DNA of 44,017 nucleotides from Ferruginibacter sp. (GTDB taxonomy: Bacteria > Bacteroidota > Bacteroidia > Chitinophagales > Chitinophagaceae): NCBI GenBank assembly GCA_025351645.1, contig JANXVN010000315.1, positions 1-44,017 on the forward strand, given 5' to 3'. The notes beneath the pieces are model-generated. The model was not told where the DNA came from. It did not search any database and saw nothing but the letters and a program-made list of their open reading frames with translations. A program made the translations under genes and the position numbers. Positions 19,270 to 27,356 of this stretch are shown here, piece by piece (within the stretch, counting starts at the first letter, position 1; every line of letters begins with the position of its first letter).

Positions 19270-19716
19270 ATGTCAGCAGAATTTTTAACGCAGGAAATAA
19301 CTTTTCATCCCGAGCATGATGAAACAACCAAGCCAATCTGGAGAACTTTTTGGATACTCTCTTTACTTACTGGAATAGAATTAACTATTGGCCTAATTAT
19401 CTATAATATTCATAAAGGCGATCATCCGAACACATCGTTGGTGTTGGCTTTTAAAGGCATGGTTTGCATATTGACACTTGCTAAAGCATATTATATAGTA
19501 GCTGTTTTTATGCATCTGGGCAGCGAATTAAGGAACATGATCATGACTATTGTTGTTCCGCTAGGTTTGTTTGTTTGGTTTATTATCGCTTTTTTATGGG
19601 ATGGCAATAGCTGGAAGAACTTACGTAATGAATACAATGGGATGCCGCCTTCTCAACAGTTAGAAAAGCCAGCACAAAAAGCACCAGCCGCAATAGAAAA
19701 GGGAGCGAAAGATTAA
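19270..19716 (+). CDS. coxD: Cytochrome c oxidase subunit IV family protein
   Basis: 148 residues, three hydrophobic helices (about 27-46, 57-80, 93-113) and a C-terminal Ala/Pro/Lys tail. The pattern LTLAKAYYIVAVFMHLGSE is typical of the small bacterial subunit IV (COX4 prokaryotic family). It is the last gene before a strong terminator at 19740, so it closes the act-cox unit. Confidence 0.9.
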   Translation: MSAEFLTQEITFHPEHDETTKPIWRTFWILSLLTGIELTIGLIIYNIHKGDHPNTSLVLAFKGMVCILTLAKAYYIVAVFMHLGSELRNMIMTIVVPLGLFVWFIIAFLWDGNSWKNLRNEYNGMPPSQQLEKPAQKAPAAIEKGAKD

Positions 19717-19739
19717 TTTACTAGCACAAAAATATAAGT

Positions 19740-19775
19740 AAGCCATCGTTCCATTTTGCGGACGATGGCTTTTTA
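19740..19775 (+). terminator. Rho-independent terminator after coxD
   Basis: A perfect 10-bp stem (aagccatcgt 19740-19749 with acgatggctt 19762-19771) closes a 12-nt loop and runs straight into a T-rich tract. It lies 24 bp past the coxD stop and ends the twelve-gene act-cox unit. Confidence 0.9.
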
Positions 19776-19798
19776 TTATAATAAACTAAGGGGGAAAG

Positions 19799-20515
19799 AT
19801 GAATAAAAGCGCAATTACAGGTTTACTGGTGGCAATGGTTTTTCCATTAGTAGGTTATTTTATAGTAAAGCATTATGGCGAGGCCGCTGTGAAAATGCCT
19901 CATAAGTATTTTTATGATAGTGTGGCAACTGTTGAAAAAAATGGCAAATTAACAACAGATACCATTTGGCATAAAGTAAGCAACATTACTTTTACTAATC
20001 AGTTAGGTAAAAAAGTGTCATTAGATGACTTAAAAGGTAAAATTTTGGTGGTTGACTTTTTTTTTAGCCGCTGTCCATCTATTTGTCCGGGTATGGCAAA
20101 AAGTATGAGGCGGCTGCAAAGTTCCTTTATCAACAGCAACGACAGCATTGTTCAATTTATAACTGTAAGCATTGATCCTGAGCATGACTCAGTGTCTCAA
20201 TTACGAAAATTTGCTAACCGTTATACATCTAACCATGATAGCTGGTGGTTCGTTACCGGCAATAAAAAAGAAATTTATGACTTTGCTTTAAAAGAAATGA
20301 AGGCAAACATAGCAGACGTAAATGTTGATACTGCATTTATACACACAGAGAATTTTTTTCTGTTAGATAAGAATCGGGTAATACGAGGCTGGTACAATGG
20401 CATTGATACGCTTCGGCAGGCAACTTTAGTAAGAGACATCCCCATGTTAATGTTGGAAAAAACTAAGAAGCGTACTTTTAAAGAATTTTTGAATGAACTT
20501 TTTGACAGGAGCTAA
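19799..20515 (+). CDS. SCO1/SenC family copper chaperone
   Basis: Delivers copper to, or reduces, the CuA site of cytochrome oxidase on the outer face of the membrane. 238 residues: N-terminal membrane anchor (6-25), then a thioredoxin fold. The copper ligands are C92 and C96 (CPSIC) and H182 (FIHTENFFLL). An acidic EHDS stretch is at 128-131. It follows the coxD terminator by about 25 bp, so it is either read through or has its own promoter, which I could not identify. Confidence 0.94.
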   Translation: MNKSAITGLLVAMVFPLVGYFIVKHYGEAAVKMPHKYFYDSVATVEKNGKLTTDTIWHKVSNITFTNQLGKKVSLDDLKGKILVVDFFFSRCPSICPGMAKSMRRLQSSFINSNDSIVQFITVSIDPEHDSVSQLRKFANRYTSNHDSWWFVTGNKKEIYDFALKEMKANIADVNVDTAFIHTENFFLLDKNRVIRGWYNGIDTLRQATLVRDIPMLMLEKTKKRTFKEFLNELFDRS

Positions 20516-20522
20516 TATCTCT

Positions 20523-20574
20523 GCTTCCGGTGTCGGTGAGCTACCTCTAAAGGTGGCTCACCGACACCGGAGGC
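20523..20574. terminator. 24-bp hairpin after sco
   Basis: Arms 20523-20546 and 20551-20574 pair over 24 positions (15 consecutive Watson-Crick pairs ccggtgtcggtgagc / its complement, plus two G-T wobbles) around a ctaa tetraloop. It begins 8 bp after the sco stop. There is no T-run, so intrinsic termination is uncertain; it could instead protect the 3' end or be a dispersed palindrome. Confidence 0.6.
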
Positions 20575-20616
20575 TAACAAGAAATTAATAACCATTAATT
20601 ATAAACCATCCTAAAT

Positions 20617-21201
20617 ATGTTACAACCTGTAATGGTTAAAAATGACCTCAAAGCCAAAACAATTATTTGGATAGTATCAGTAGTGGTATTTTCTGCAGTC
20701 GCTTTTTTAGCCAAATTCAAACTAAGCCTTAATCTTGGCTTTAACGTGCATGTATTTGCCACGTTTAACGCCGTAATTAATTCAATGGTAGCAGTATTGT
20801 TAGTAGCAGGTCTGGTTACTGCAAAGCAGCAAAAGTTTGAGCTGCATAAAAAAATTATGCTTACGGCAATTGTTTTATCGGTGCTATTCCTTGTTTCTTA
20901 CATCTGCCATCATTTATTAGCGGGGGAAACAAAATTTGGCGATATCAACCATGATGGAATCGTAAGCGATGATGAAAAATCGGCTGTAGGTATTTCAAGG
21001 ACAATTTATTATACCATACTAATCACGCATATTCCTTTAGCAGCCATTATACTGCCGTTTATTTTATTTACGGCCTACCGTGCCTTAATTGGGGAATATG
21101 AAAAACATAAAAAATTAGTAAGGATAACCTGGCCGGTATGGTTTTATGTAGCTGTAACAGGTGTTATTGTTTATTTGATGATTAGCCCATACTACACGTA
21201 A
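20617..21201 (+). CDS. DUF420 membrane protein with an EF-hand-like loop
   Basis: 194 residues, five hydrophobic helices (about 15-32, 47-69, 80-98, 130-152, 170-190). DUF420 proteins accompany cytochrome oxidase and sco genes in many bacteria, probably in oxidase assembly, without a proven function. Between helices 3 and 4 is the loop D109-I-N111-H-D113-G114-I-V116-S-D-D-E120, which satisfies every position of the EF-hand calcium-binding consensus. Histidines in ICHHLL (97-99) and LITHIPL are family features and could bind metal. The gene stands apart from sco by the hairpin and is convergent with the response regulator. Confidence 0.88.
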   Translation: MLQPVMVKNDLKAKTIIWIVSVVVFSAVAFLAKFKLSLNLGFNVHVFATFNAVINSMVAVLLVAGLVTAKQQKFELHKKIMLTAIVLSVLFLVSYICHHLLAGETKFGDINHDGIVSDDEKSAVGISRTIYYTILITHIPLAAIILPFILFTAYRALIGEYEKHKKLVRITWPVWFYVAVTGVIVYLMISPYYT

Positions 21202-21368
21202 ATTAAATGAGGTTGTAAAAAATTCTATGGTTTATGCTTGGCTTAATAATAGAATAGCAAATTTAGGAGGAGTACCAAAAAGGACAAATGTAAAAAAGTG
21301 CGACGCTATCGCAGTAACACAAAGCTGCTGTGTTGGCCCAGAAAAAAAAACGCTTCAAAAAAACGCAT

Positions 21369-22055
21369 TTACGAGTTCAACCTAAACCCAATACCATGTA
21401 TAGTTTCTAAAACAATAGACGGGTCTGGCTTAAAATGCTTGCGTAATTTGGTGATAAAAACGTCCATGCTCCTTCCTAAAAAATAATCATCTTTTCCCCA
21501 AACACTTAATAATACTTCTTCTCTTTTTAAAACTTTGTTAGTATGCTGGCAAAAGAAATTCAGCAGGTCAGCTTCCCTTTGTGTTAAAGAAATCACCGTA
21601 TCGCCATCCAATATCTTAAGGTCTGCAAACGAAAATTTCATCCTGCCAATGGTGTACTCGTGGCTTTGCTCAAAGTGCATTTTTTTAGTACGCCTTAAAA
21701 ATACTTCCATGCGCAGTAATAGTTCCTGCATGCTAAATGGCTTAGTAATATAATCGTCGCCGCCACTTTTAAATCCTTCCAGTTTGTCCTGTTCCATCGA
21801 TTTGGCGGTTAAAAATAAAATAGGCACTACATCGCTTTTTTGCCGTATTTTTTTTGCTACTGCAAAGCCGTCTTTAACAGGCATCATTACATCCAGCAAG
21901 CAAATATCAAAATCAATTTTTTGGAATTGTTGCCAGGCCATTTCCCCATCCCTGCACCACTCTACTTCAAAGCCGGCTTCTTCCAAATTATCTTTTATAA
22001 CAAAGGCTAGTGAAGCATCATCTTCTGCTAGTAAAACTTTTGCTCTTTTAGGCAT
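21369..22055 (-). CDS. OmpR/PhoB-family response regulator
   Basis: 228 residues. Receiver domain 1-120 with acidic pocket E11/D12/D13, phosphoacceptor D55 (LLDVMMP), T83 and K105. The winged-helix DNA-binding domain, about 130-228, has LTQREADLLNFF and SMDVFITKLRKHF, ending GIGFRL. It is the second gene of a two-component operon: the kinase stop lies six bases upstream of this start. The target is unknown; no obvious direct-repeat binding site was found near the operon. The 167-bp convergent gap to the DUF420 gene holds no clear terminator. Confidence 0.95.
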   Translation of the reverse strand: MPKRAKVLLAEDDASLAFVIKDNLEEAGFEVEWCRDGEMAWQQFQKIDFDICLLDVMMPVKDGFAVAKKIRQKSDVVPILFLTAKSMEQDKLEGFKSGGDDYITKPFSMQELLLRMEVFLRRTKKMHFEQSHEYTIGRMKFSFADLKILDGDTVISLTQREADLLNFFCQHTNKVLKREEVLLSVWGKDDYFLGRSMDVFITKLRKHFKPDPSIVLETIHGIGFRLNS

Positions 22056-22061
22056 AGGTAT

Positions 22062-23348
22062 TTATTTTTGTGGTAATAGTATTTTTATTTCTGTGCCAAC
22101 GCCGGGCACGCTTTTTATAACGATTTTTCCATCGTGAGCGTCTATAATTTTTTTAACAAAGTTTAGTCCGAGCCCAAAACCATTTACTTGATGTACGTTG
22201 CCAGTTGGTACGCGGTAAAATTTTTTAAAGAGGTATTTAAAATTTTTTTCTTCAATGCCAATGCCCTTATCTTTTATAGAAATTGAATATATTTCATTCT
22301 CTTCTTTTTGTACTTCGATAGCTATATAAGGTATGCCATTGCTATATTTAATAGAATTTTCTATAAGGTTTATAACTACCAATTGCAAATGTACCCTATC
22401 TGCGTTTATTATCAGGCCATTATCCGCAGGTATAAAATGAACAACAGCATTTTTGTTGTGTATCAACGGCTCAAGCTTATCAAGGGCATGCTGTATCAGT
22501 TCATTTAGCTCGCATGGTTCTTTGTTTACTAAAATATATTTATTATCTCCCGTAGCAGTGTTCAACAGCCTTTCTACCTGGCTTTGCAAATGTTCGGTCT
22601 GCTCCTTTATTACAGTGCCATATTTAAGCAGCCTGGCAGGCTGTGTGGTAATGGAAGGCTGCGTCAATACATCGCTGGCAATTTTCATTACGGCAAGCGG
22701 CGTCTTAAATTCATGTGTAAAATTATTTACAAAATCTTTCTGCAGTTCGTTTAGGAATTTTTGCTTGTATAAGTAAATGAGGCTTATTGAAAGCCCGATC
22801 AGTACTAATAAAAGCGATACTGCGGTAACGATCCAAAACAGCATTTCATGAATAATGTATTTGCTGCGGTGCGGAAAATTAAGCAATAAATAATCGTAAT
22901 TTTTTTTAATAGGGGAAAGGCTGATGCTTTCATTTTCAGGGTAGCGGGAGGCAGCAGAAGATAAATAAAACTGGTATTGAAAATCGTTTTTTTTCGCGCT
23001 ATATACAGCTACGTTACAATCTGTCCACACATCAAAATCTTCAAATTCGTTGCTTAAATGTGCTGGCAAAGAATCTTTATGTGGTATAGAATCTAGCTTT
23101 ACCAAAAAGGTGTTAGGGTCTATCCTTTCAATAACCTGCTTAACTTGAAATGATGGGTTATCGGCAATTTTTACGTCCTCGTACAAGCCACGGATGCTTT
23201 TGGCTACGGCAGCACTAAATTGCTGCTCTTCTAATGTATATACTCTTTTTAACCAAAATAGTTGCGCAACAATTATTAGGGCAATAATTACAGTAATGCT
23301 TAGCAATATCCATTTTAAAGTTGCGGATTTCATTGAGGCAAAGTTCAT
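22062..23348 (-). CDS. Sensor histidine kinase
   Basis: About 428 residues. A membrane helix at about 10-33, an extracytoplasmic sensor region of about 130 residues with no recognisable domain, a second helix at about 168-193, then the dimerisation domain with phosphorylated His212 (FTHEFKTPLAV) and an HATPase domain (NLIENSIKYSNG, DKGIGIEEKN, GFGLGLNFVKK). The start is placed at the Met encoded at 23346-23348, six codons before the Lys-rich lead of the first helix; an in-frame Met at 23397-23399 would add 17 residues. It is cotranscribed with the response regulator. The signal is unknown. Confidence 0.92.
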   Translation of the reverse strand: MNFASMKSATLKWILLSITVIIALIIVAQLFWLKRVYTLEEQQFSAAVAKSIRGLYEDVKIADNPSFQVKQVIERIDPNTFLVKLDSIPHKDSLPAHLSNEFEDFDVWTDCNVAVYSAKKNDFQYQFYLSSAASRYPENESISLSPIKKNYDYLLLNFPHRSKYIIHEMLFWIVTAVSLLLVLIGLSISLIYLYKQKFLNELQKDFVNNFTHEFKTPLAVMKIASDVLTQPSITTQPARLLKYGTVIKEQTEHLQSQVERLLNTATGDNKYILVNKEPCELNELIQHALDKLEPLIHNKNAVVHFIPADNGLIINADRVHLQLVVINLIENSIKYSNGIPYIAIEVQKEENEIYSISIKDKGIGIEEKNFKYLFKKFYRVPTGNVHQVNGFGLGLNFVKKIIDAHDGKIVIKSVPGVGTEIKILLPQK

Positions 23349-23479
23349 ACTTACAATTATATATGTTGTTCTGGGTGTGGTTAAAGCCATGTTAACCAAT
23401 TATTGGCTTAATTTTTCATTTTATACCATTTACAAAGGCTATCAAAGCCTAAATCTACATTTTAGCTTTTTCTTTTAAG

Positions 23480-23507
23480 CAAAATTAATAAAGGTTGTAT
23501 AATGCAA
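23480..23507 (-). promoter_or_regulatory. Putative promoter of the two-component operon
   Basis: On the minus strand, TTG (23507-23505), 17 bp, then TAATTTTG (23487-23480), matching the Bacteroidota consensus. Transcription would begin near 23473, about 125 bp before the chosen kinase start. Confidence 0.5.
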
Positions 23508-23549
23508 TTTTATAAAACAATGCAGTTAGGTTAAAGATTTATGCTTGCC

Positions 23550-23595
23550 TTTACTTCACCCTAACTTTCTCCAAAGGAAAGGAAAGGGCTCAACT
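23550..23595. repeat. Short palindromic element, CTCCAAAGG type
   Basis: Contains ctttctccaaaggaaag, a nearly perfect palindrome, flanked by a pyrimidine-rich left side (ttcaccctaa) and purine-rich right side (gaaaggg). It shares the CTCCAAAGG core with the longer inverted repeat at 3610-3711. The rest of the 420-bp gap between the kinase and the GH18 fusion holds only the kinase promoter and the palindrome at 23657. Confidence 0.45.
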
Positions 23596-23656
23596 TAACG
23601 GCATTGATTTGTAAATATTAAAAAATATCAGGTATTAGTAAATTTTAAAAGATACG

Positions 23657-23689
23657 ATTATTGTTATATCAAATATTTATAACAATAAT
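23657..23689. promoter_or_regulatory. Perfect 12-bp inverted repeat upstream of the GH18-CE4-GT2 gene
   Basis: attattgttata (23657-23668) and its exact complement tataacaataat (23678-23689) flank a 9-bp spacer, 80 bp before the start at 23770. Half-site length and spacing suit a dimeric regulator. No T-run follows and the nearest upstream gene diverges, so a terminator is unlikely. Operator function is inferred. Confidence 0.5.
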
Positions 23690-23769
23690 TTGGTTACCCG
23701 TTAAAAATTTAACCAATCAAAATGAGGGCATTTTGTTATAAAATCATATAAACAATCTAAGTTTACATT

Positions 23770-26700
23770 ATGAGTGGTTCTTCGCAAATATTCCAGACTT
23801 ACAATGCTAATCGTTGGAGGAGTTTTAAGTGGTCTTTCCGGATCCTATTAATGATTGCTGTATTTTTTCTTATTGTGCTTATTATCGCACTAATAAGGGG
23901 TGTCAACCCTTCGGAAGTAAATATTGGGAACCTTTCAAAATCTTATGAAAATAAGCTTGACCCTTCTAACCCATTAACCCTTACGACTAGCCAGAATAAA
24001 AAATTTAAAGGCTTTAAGACTTTTCTTATCAATAGGATAAAAGAAGACTCTATAAAATCTATCCGCCAGGCACAAAACAAGCCCGTAAATAAAATACCTT
24101 TTATACGTGCCGCATTTTACACTCCCTGGACGGCTATTACATCTTTACCAGATTTAGATAAATATGGCGATAAGCTGAACACTATTTTTCCTGAGTGGTT
24201 TTTTATAGATACTGCCAACCATTTTCGGTTACAGACAAGGATAGATACTGGAATTACAATGATGCGTGCAAAAGGCTTACGGATAATGCCCATGCTAACC
24301 AATTTTAATTCTACCAAAGTAGATAAGGACGGTGACTTACAGCCAGATTTTGACGGTGGTTTGTTACACGGTATTTTAAATGACCCTGCTAAGCAAAAAG
24401 AATTTATACAGCAAATTGTGGATACTTTGCTACACTACAACTTTCAAGGCATTAATATAGATTTTGAGGAATTAGTTGAAAAAACCAGCGAACCACTTAC
24501 CAACTTTCAAAAAGAATTATACCAGGCTTTGCATGCAAAAAATTTGGTGGTAACTATGGATGTGTCAGTAAAAAACGATGACTACGATTATAAAAAATTA
24601 TCAGACTATAATGATTTTATTATTTTAATGGCGTACGACCAATACAGTAATATAGGTACCGGAGCCGGGCCCATAAGCGCACAAAAATGGATTGAAGAAG
24701 CGCTGGACTGGACAGCATCCAAAATAGAAAGCAGTAAAATAATTTTAGGCGTTGCAGGATATGGTTACGATTGGACAACTGATGAGGAGGGAAATAAAGT
24801 AGTGAATGATATAACTTATACCGAAGCTATTAACCGTGCAAAAATAAGTAACTCAACCATTGATTATGATGATGATAGCTATAACCTACACTTTAGTTAT
24901 ACAGACGAGCACACCGATGAAGCTACTAAACAGCAAATAAAAGTAAACCATAACGTATGGTTTACAGATGCCGGTACTACATTTAATATACTGCGTTTTA
25001 GTGATGAGTATAGTACGGCAGGTACAGCATTGTGGCGCCTTGGTGGCGAAGACCCAAGGATGTGGTCTTACTATAATATCAATTTAAGCAATGCGGCATT
25101 GCAAAAAAATCCTTTCGATTTTAAAATCCTTACTACCACCGCTGTTAATGTAAACCAAACCCCAACCTCTACCGGCGAAGGGGAGTTGTTGCGCATTTTA
25201 TATGCACCCCAGGAAGGAGTGATTAACTTGCAGATAGATACTTCGGAATTACTGATTACAGAACAAATTTATAAATCGTTGCCCTCTGGTTATGTGTATC
25301 AAAAATTTGGGGAAGATAAATCACCCCTGGGCCCTGGCCATAAAATTATATTAACTTTTGACGATGGGCCAAGCCCGGAGTTTACGCCGAAAATTTTAAA
25401 CATCCTTGAAAAGGCTAAAATACCAGCTACTTTTTTTGTAATAGGCTTAAATGCAGAACAAAATATTCCAATATTGCAACGGGAATTTAAAAATGGTTTT
25501 GAAATTGGCAATCATACGTTTACCCATGGCAATATTGCAAAAATGAGCCCACAACGGGCCGAGCTGGAAATGAAGGCTACCAGGCTTTTAATTGAAAGCA
25601 TTACCGGCCACTCAACCATTTTATTCCGTGCACCTTACAATGCGGATAGTGAGCCCCAGACATTTGAAGAAATTGAGCCGTTAGCCCGAAGCCGGAAGGA
25701 TAATTATATTACCGTTGGCGAAAGCATTGACCCTAATGACTGGCAGATAGGCGTAAGCGCAGATAGTATAGTAGCCCGCACTATCCGCATTGCAGAATCA
25801 ACCGATGCAAGCATTATATTACTACACGATGCAGGTGGCGAAACAAGGGCAGCAACCGTTGAGGCCCTGCCACGTATAATTGATTACTTTAAAAAGAAAG
25901 GCGCCAAATTTACCACCGTTGCCGATTTATTAGGCAAAACTAAAGATGATGTAATGCCACCGTTGCCAAAAAGTAAAGATGGGTGGATGCGTAAATTAAA
26001 TTTCTTTTTTGCAGAAGCCGCCTATTGGGGAAGCCATATTTTATTCGCTCTCTTTATTGTAGGTATCATACTATCTATAGGCAGGATGATTGTTATGGCC
26101 ATACTTGCAGGCATTAATAAAAAGAAAGAAGCCAGCCAAGTATTTGCTCCGCTTTGGCCAGCCAATGAAATGCCTTTGGTATGTATTATAGTGCCCGCAT
26201 ACAACGAAGAAGTAAATGCCGTAAGGACAGTCAATAGCTTACTGATGCAAGATTACACTAACCTACAAGTAGTTTTTGTTGATGATGGAAGCAAGGACAG
26301 CACTTTTACCACCGTAAGCGAAGCCTTTAAAGGAGTAGAGAATGTGAAGGTATACACAAAGCCCAATGGAGGCAAAGCATCTGCCTTAAACGTAGGCATT
26401 GCTTATGCCGAAAGTGAATTTGTAGTTTGTATAGATGCAGATACGCAGCTAAAAACAGATGCAGTATCCAAACTGATGCAGAAGTTTACCAGCGATGATG
26501 TGGCGGCAGTAGCCGGCAACGTTAAAGTAGGAAACGAAATAAATATGATTACTAAGTGGCAAAGCATTGAATATATTACCTCACAAAATTTTGACCGAAG
26601 GGCATTCGATTTGTTAGATTGTATAACCGTAGTGCCAGGTGCCATTGGTGCATTTAGAAAAGCTGCTGTTATTGAAGCAGGCGGCTTAACTACAGATACC

Positions 26701-27276
26701 CTTGCAGAAGATTGCGACCTTACCATGCGCTTGCACCGTATTGGGTATAAAGTGCGCAACTGCAACGATGCGCTTTCTTACACAGAAGCACCCGAAACAA
26801 TGAAGCAGTTTATGAAACAGCGCTTTCGTTGGAGCTTTGGCGTTATCCAATGCTTTTGGAAACATAGGGATGCAGTATTCAATCCAAAGTATAAAAATTT
26901 CGGTATGGTCGCTATGCCCAATATTTTTATCTTTCAAATGATATTGCCATTTTTAGCGCCACTGGCCGATTTGATATTGGTGCTAAGCCTTATAGCCGCC
27001 GGGCTTGGCTTAATTCCAGCCAGCATCATGCATATTGTTATTTACTACATAATATTTACTTTGGTAGATGTAGCTGGCGCCGCACTGGCATTTGCTTTTG
27101 AAAAAGAAGATTATAAAAAGCTAATCTGGATGATACCGCAACGGCTGGTTTATCGCCAGCTGATGTACTATATCATCATCAAATCATTCAGCACGGCCAT
27201 AAAAGGAGAGCTGCAAGGGTGGGGCGCATTAAAACGTACCGGCAACGTAAAACAAATATCAAGTGTTAAGCAATAG
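23770..27276 (+). CDS. GH18 - polysaccharide deacetylase (CE4) - family 2 glycosyltransferase fusion
   Basis: 1168 residues joining the steps of a beta-glycan assembly line. N-terminal membrane helix 24-43; GH18-type hydrolase about 105-450 with catalytic D231-F-E233 (GINIDFEEL) and MAYDQYS; NodB deacetylase about 522-725 with D531/D532 (TFDDGP), H582 and H586, RAPY (620-623), D657-W658 and H686; membrane helix about 748-780; GT2 synthase with D838-D839-G, D889-A-D891, E980-DC-D983 and QRFRW (1017-1021); three C-terminal helices (about 1049-1146). The topology puts the hydrolase and deacetylase outside and the synthase inside, matching the division of labour of PgaC/PgaB for poly-N-acetylglucosamine. 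The polymer itself is inferred. All catalytic residues are present, so all three domains may be active. Confidence 0.93.
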   Translation: MSGSSQIFQTYNANRWRSFKWSFRILLMIAVFFLIVLIIALIRGVNPSEVNIGNLSKSYENKLDPSNPLTLTTSQNKKFKGFKTFLINRIKEDSIKSIRQAQNKPVNKIPFIRAAFYTPWTAITSLPDLDKYGDKLNTIFPEWFFIDTANHFRLQTRIDTGITMMRAKGLRIMPMLTNFNSTKVDKDGDLQPDFDGGLLHGILNDPAKQKEFIQQIVDTLLHYNFQGINIDFEELVEKTSEPLTNFQKELYQALHAKNLVVTMDVSVKNDDYDYKKLSDYNDFIILMAYDQYSNIGTGAGPISAQKWIEEALDWTASKIESSKIILGVAGYGYDWTTDEEGNKVVNDITYTEAINRAKISNSTIDYDDDSYNLHFSYTDEHTDEATKQQIKVNHNVWFTDAGTTFNILRFSDEYSTAGTALWRLGGEDPRMWSYYNINLSNAALQKNPFDFKILTTTAVNVNQTPTSTGEGELLRILYAPQEGVINLQIDTSELLITEQIYKSLPSGYVYQKFGEDKSPLGPGHKIILTFDDGPSPEFTPKILNILEKAKIPATFFVIGLNAEQNIPILQREFKNGFEIGNHTFTHGNIAKMSPQRAELEMKATRLLIESITGHSTILFRAPYNADSEPQTFEEIEPLARSRKDNYITVGESIDPNDWQIGVSADSIVARTIRIAESTDASIILLHDAGGETRAATVEALPRIIDYFKKKGAKFTTVADLLGKTKDDVMPPLPKSKDGWMRKLNFFFAEAAYWGSHILFALFIVGIILSIGRMIVMAILAGINKKKEASQVFAPLWPANEMPLVCIIVPAYNEEVNAVRTVNSLLMQDYTNLQVVFVDDGSKDSTFTTVSEAFKGVENVKVYTKPNGGKASALNVGIAYAESEFVVCIDADTQLKTDAVSKLMQKFTSDDVAAVAGNVKVGNEINMITKWQSIEYITSQNFDRRAFDLLDCITVVPGAIGAFRKAAVIEAGGLTTDTLAEDCDLTMRLHRIGYKVRNCNDALSYTEAPETMKQFMKQRFRWSFGVIQCFWKHRDAVFNPKYKNFGMVAMPNIFIFQMILPFLAPLADLILVLSLIAAGLGLIPASIMHIVIYYIIFTLVDVAGAALAFAFEKEDYKKLIWMIPQRLVYRQLMYYIIIKSFSTAIKGELQGWGALKRTGNVKQISSVKQ

Positions 27277-27304
27277 TTGATATGGCAAAAGAATTTTATT
27301 TTTG
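27277..27304 (+). promoter_or_regulatory. Putative tatC promoter
   Basis: TTG (27277-27279), 17 bp, TATTTTTG (27297-27304), starting at the base after the upstream stop codon. The predicted transcription start near 27311 leaves about 45 nt before the TTG start codon of tatC. Confidence 0.55.
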
Positions 27305-27356
27305 CACTCAGTTTTATAAAGGCTAAAAATTAAATCATCAATCCAATAAAAATAAT

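Noticed and set aside
21298..21486. Rightward 62-codon frame at the DUF420/response regulator junction
   Set aside because: Mostly antisense to the response regulator and without a family.
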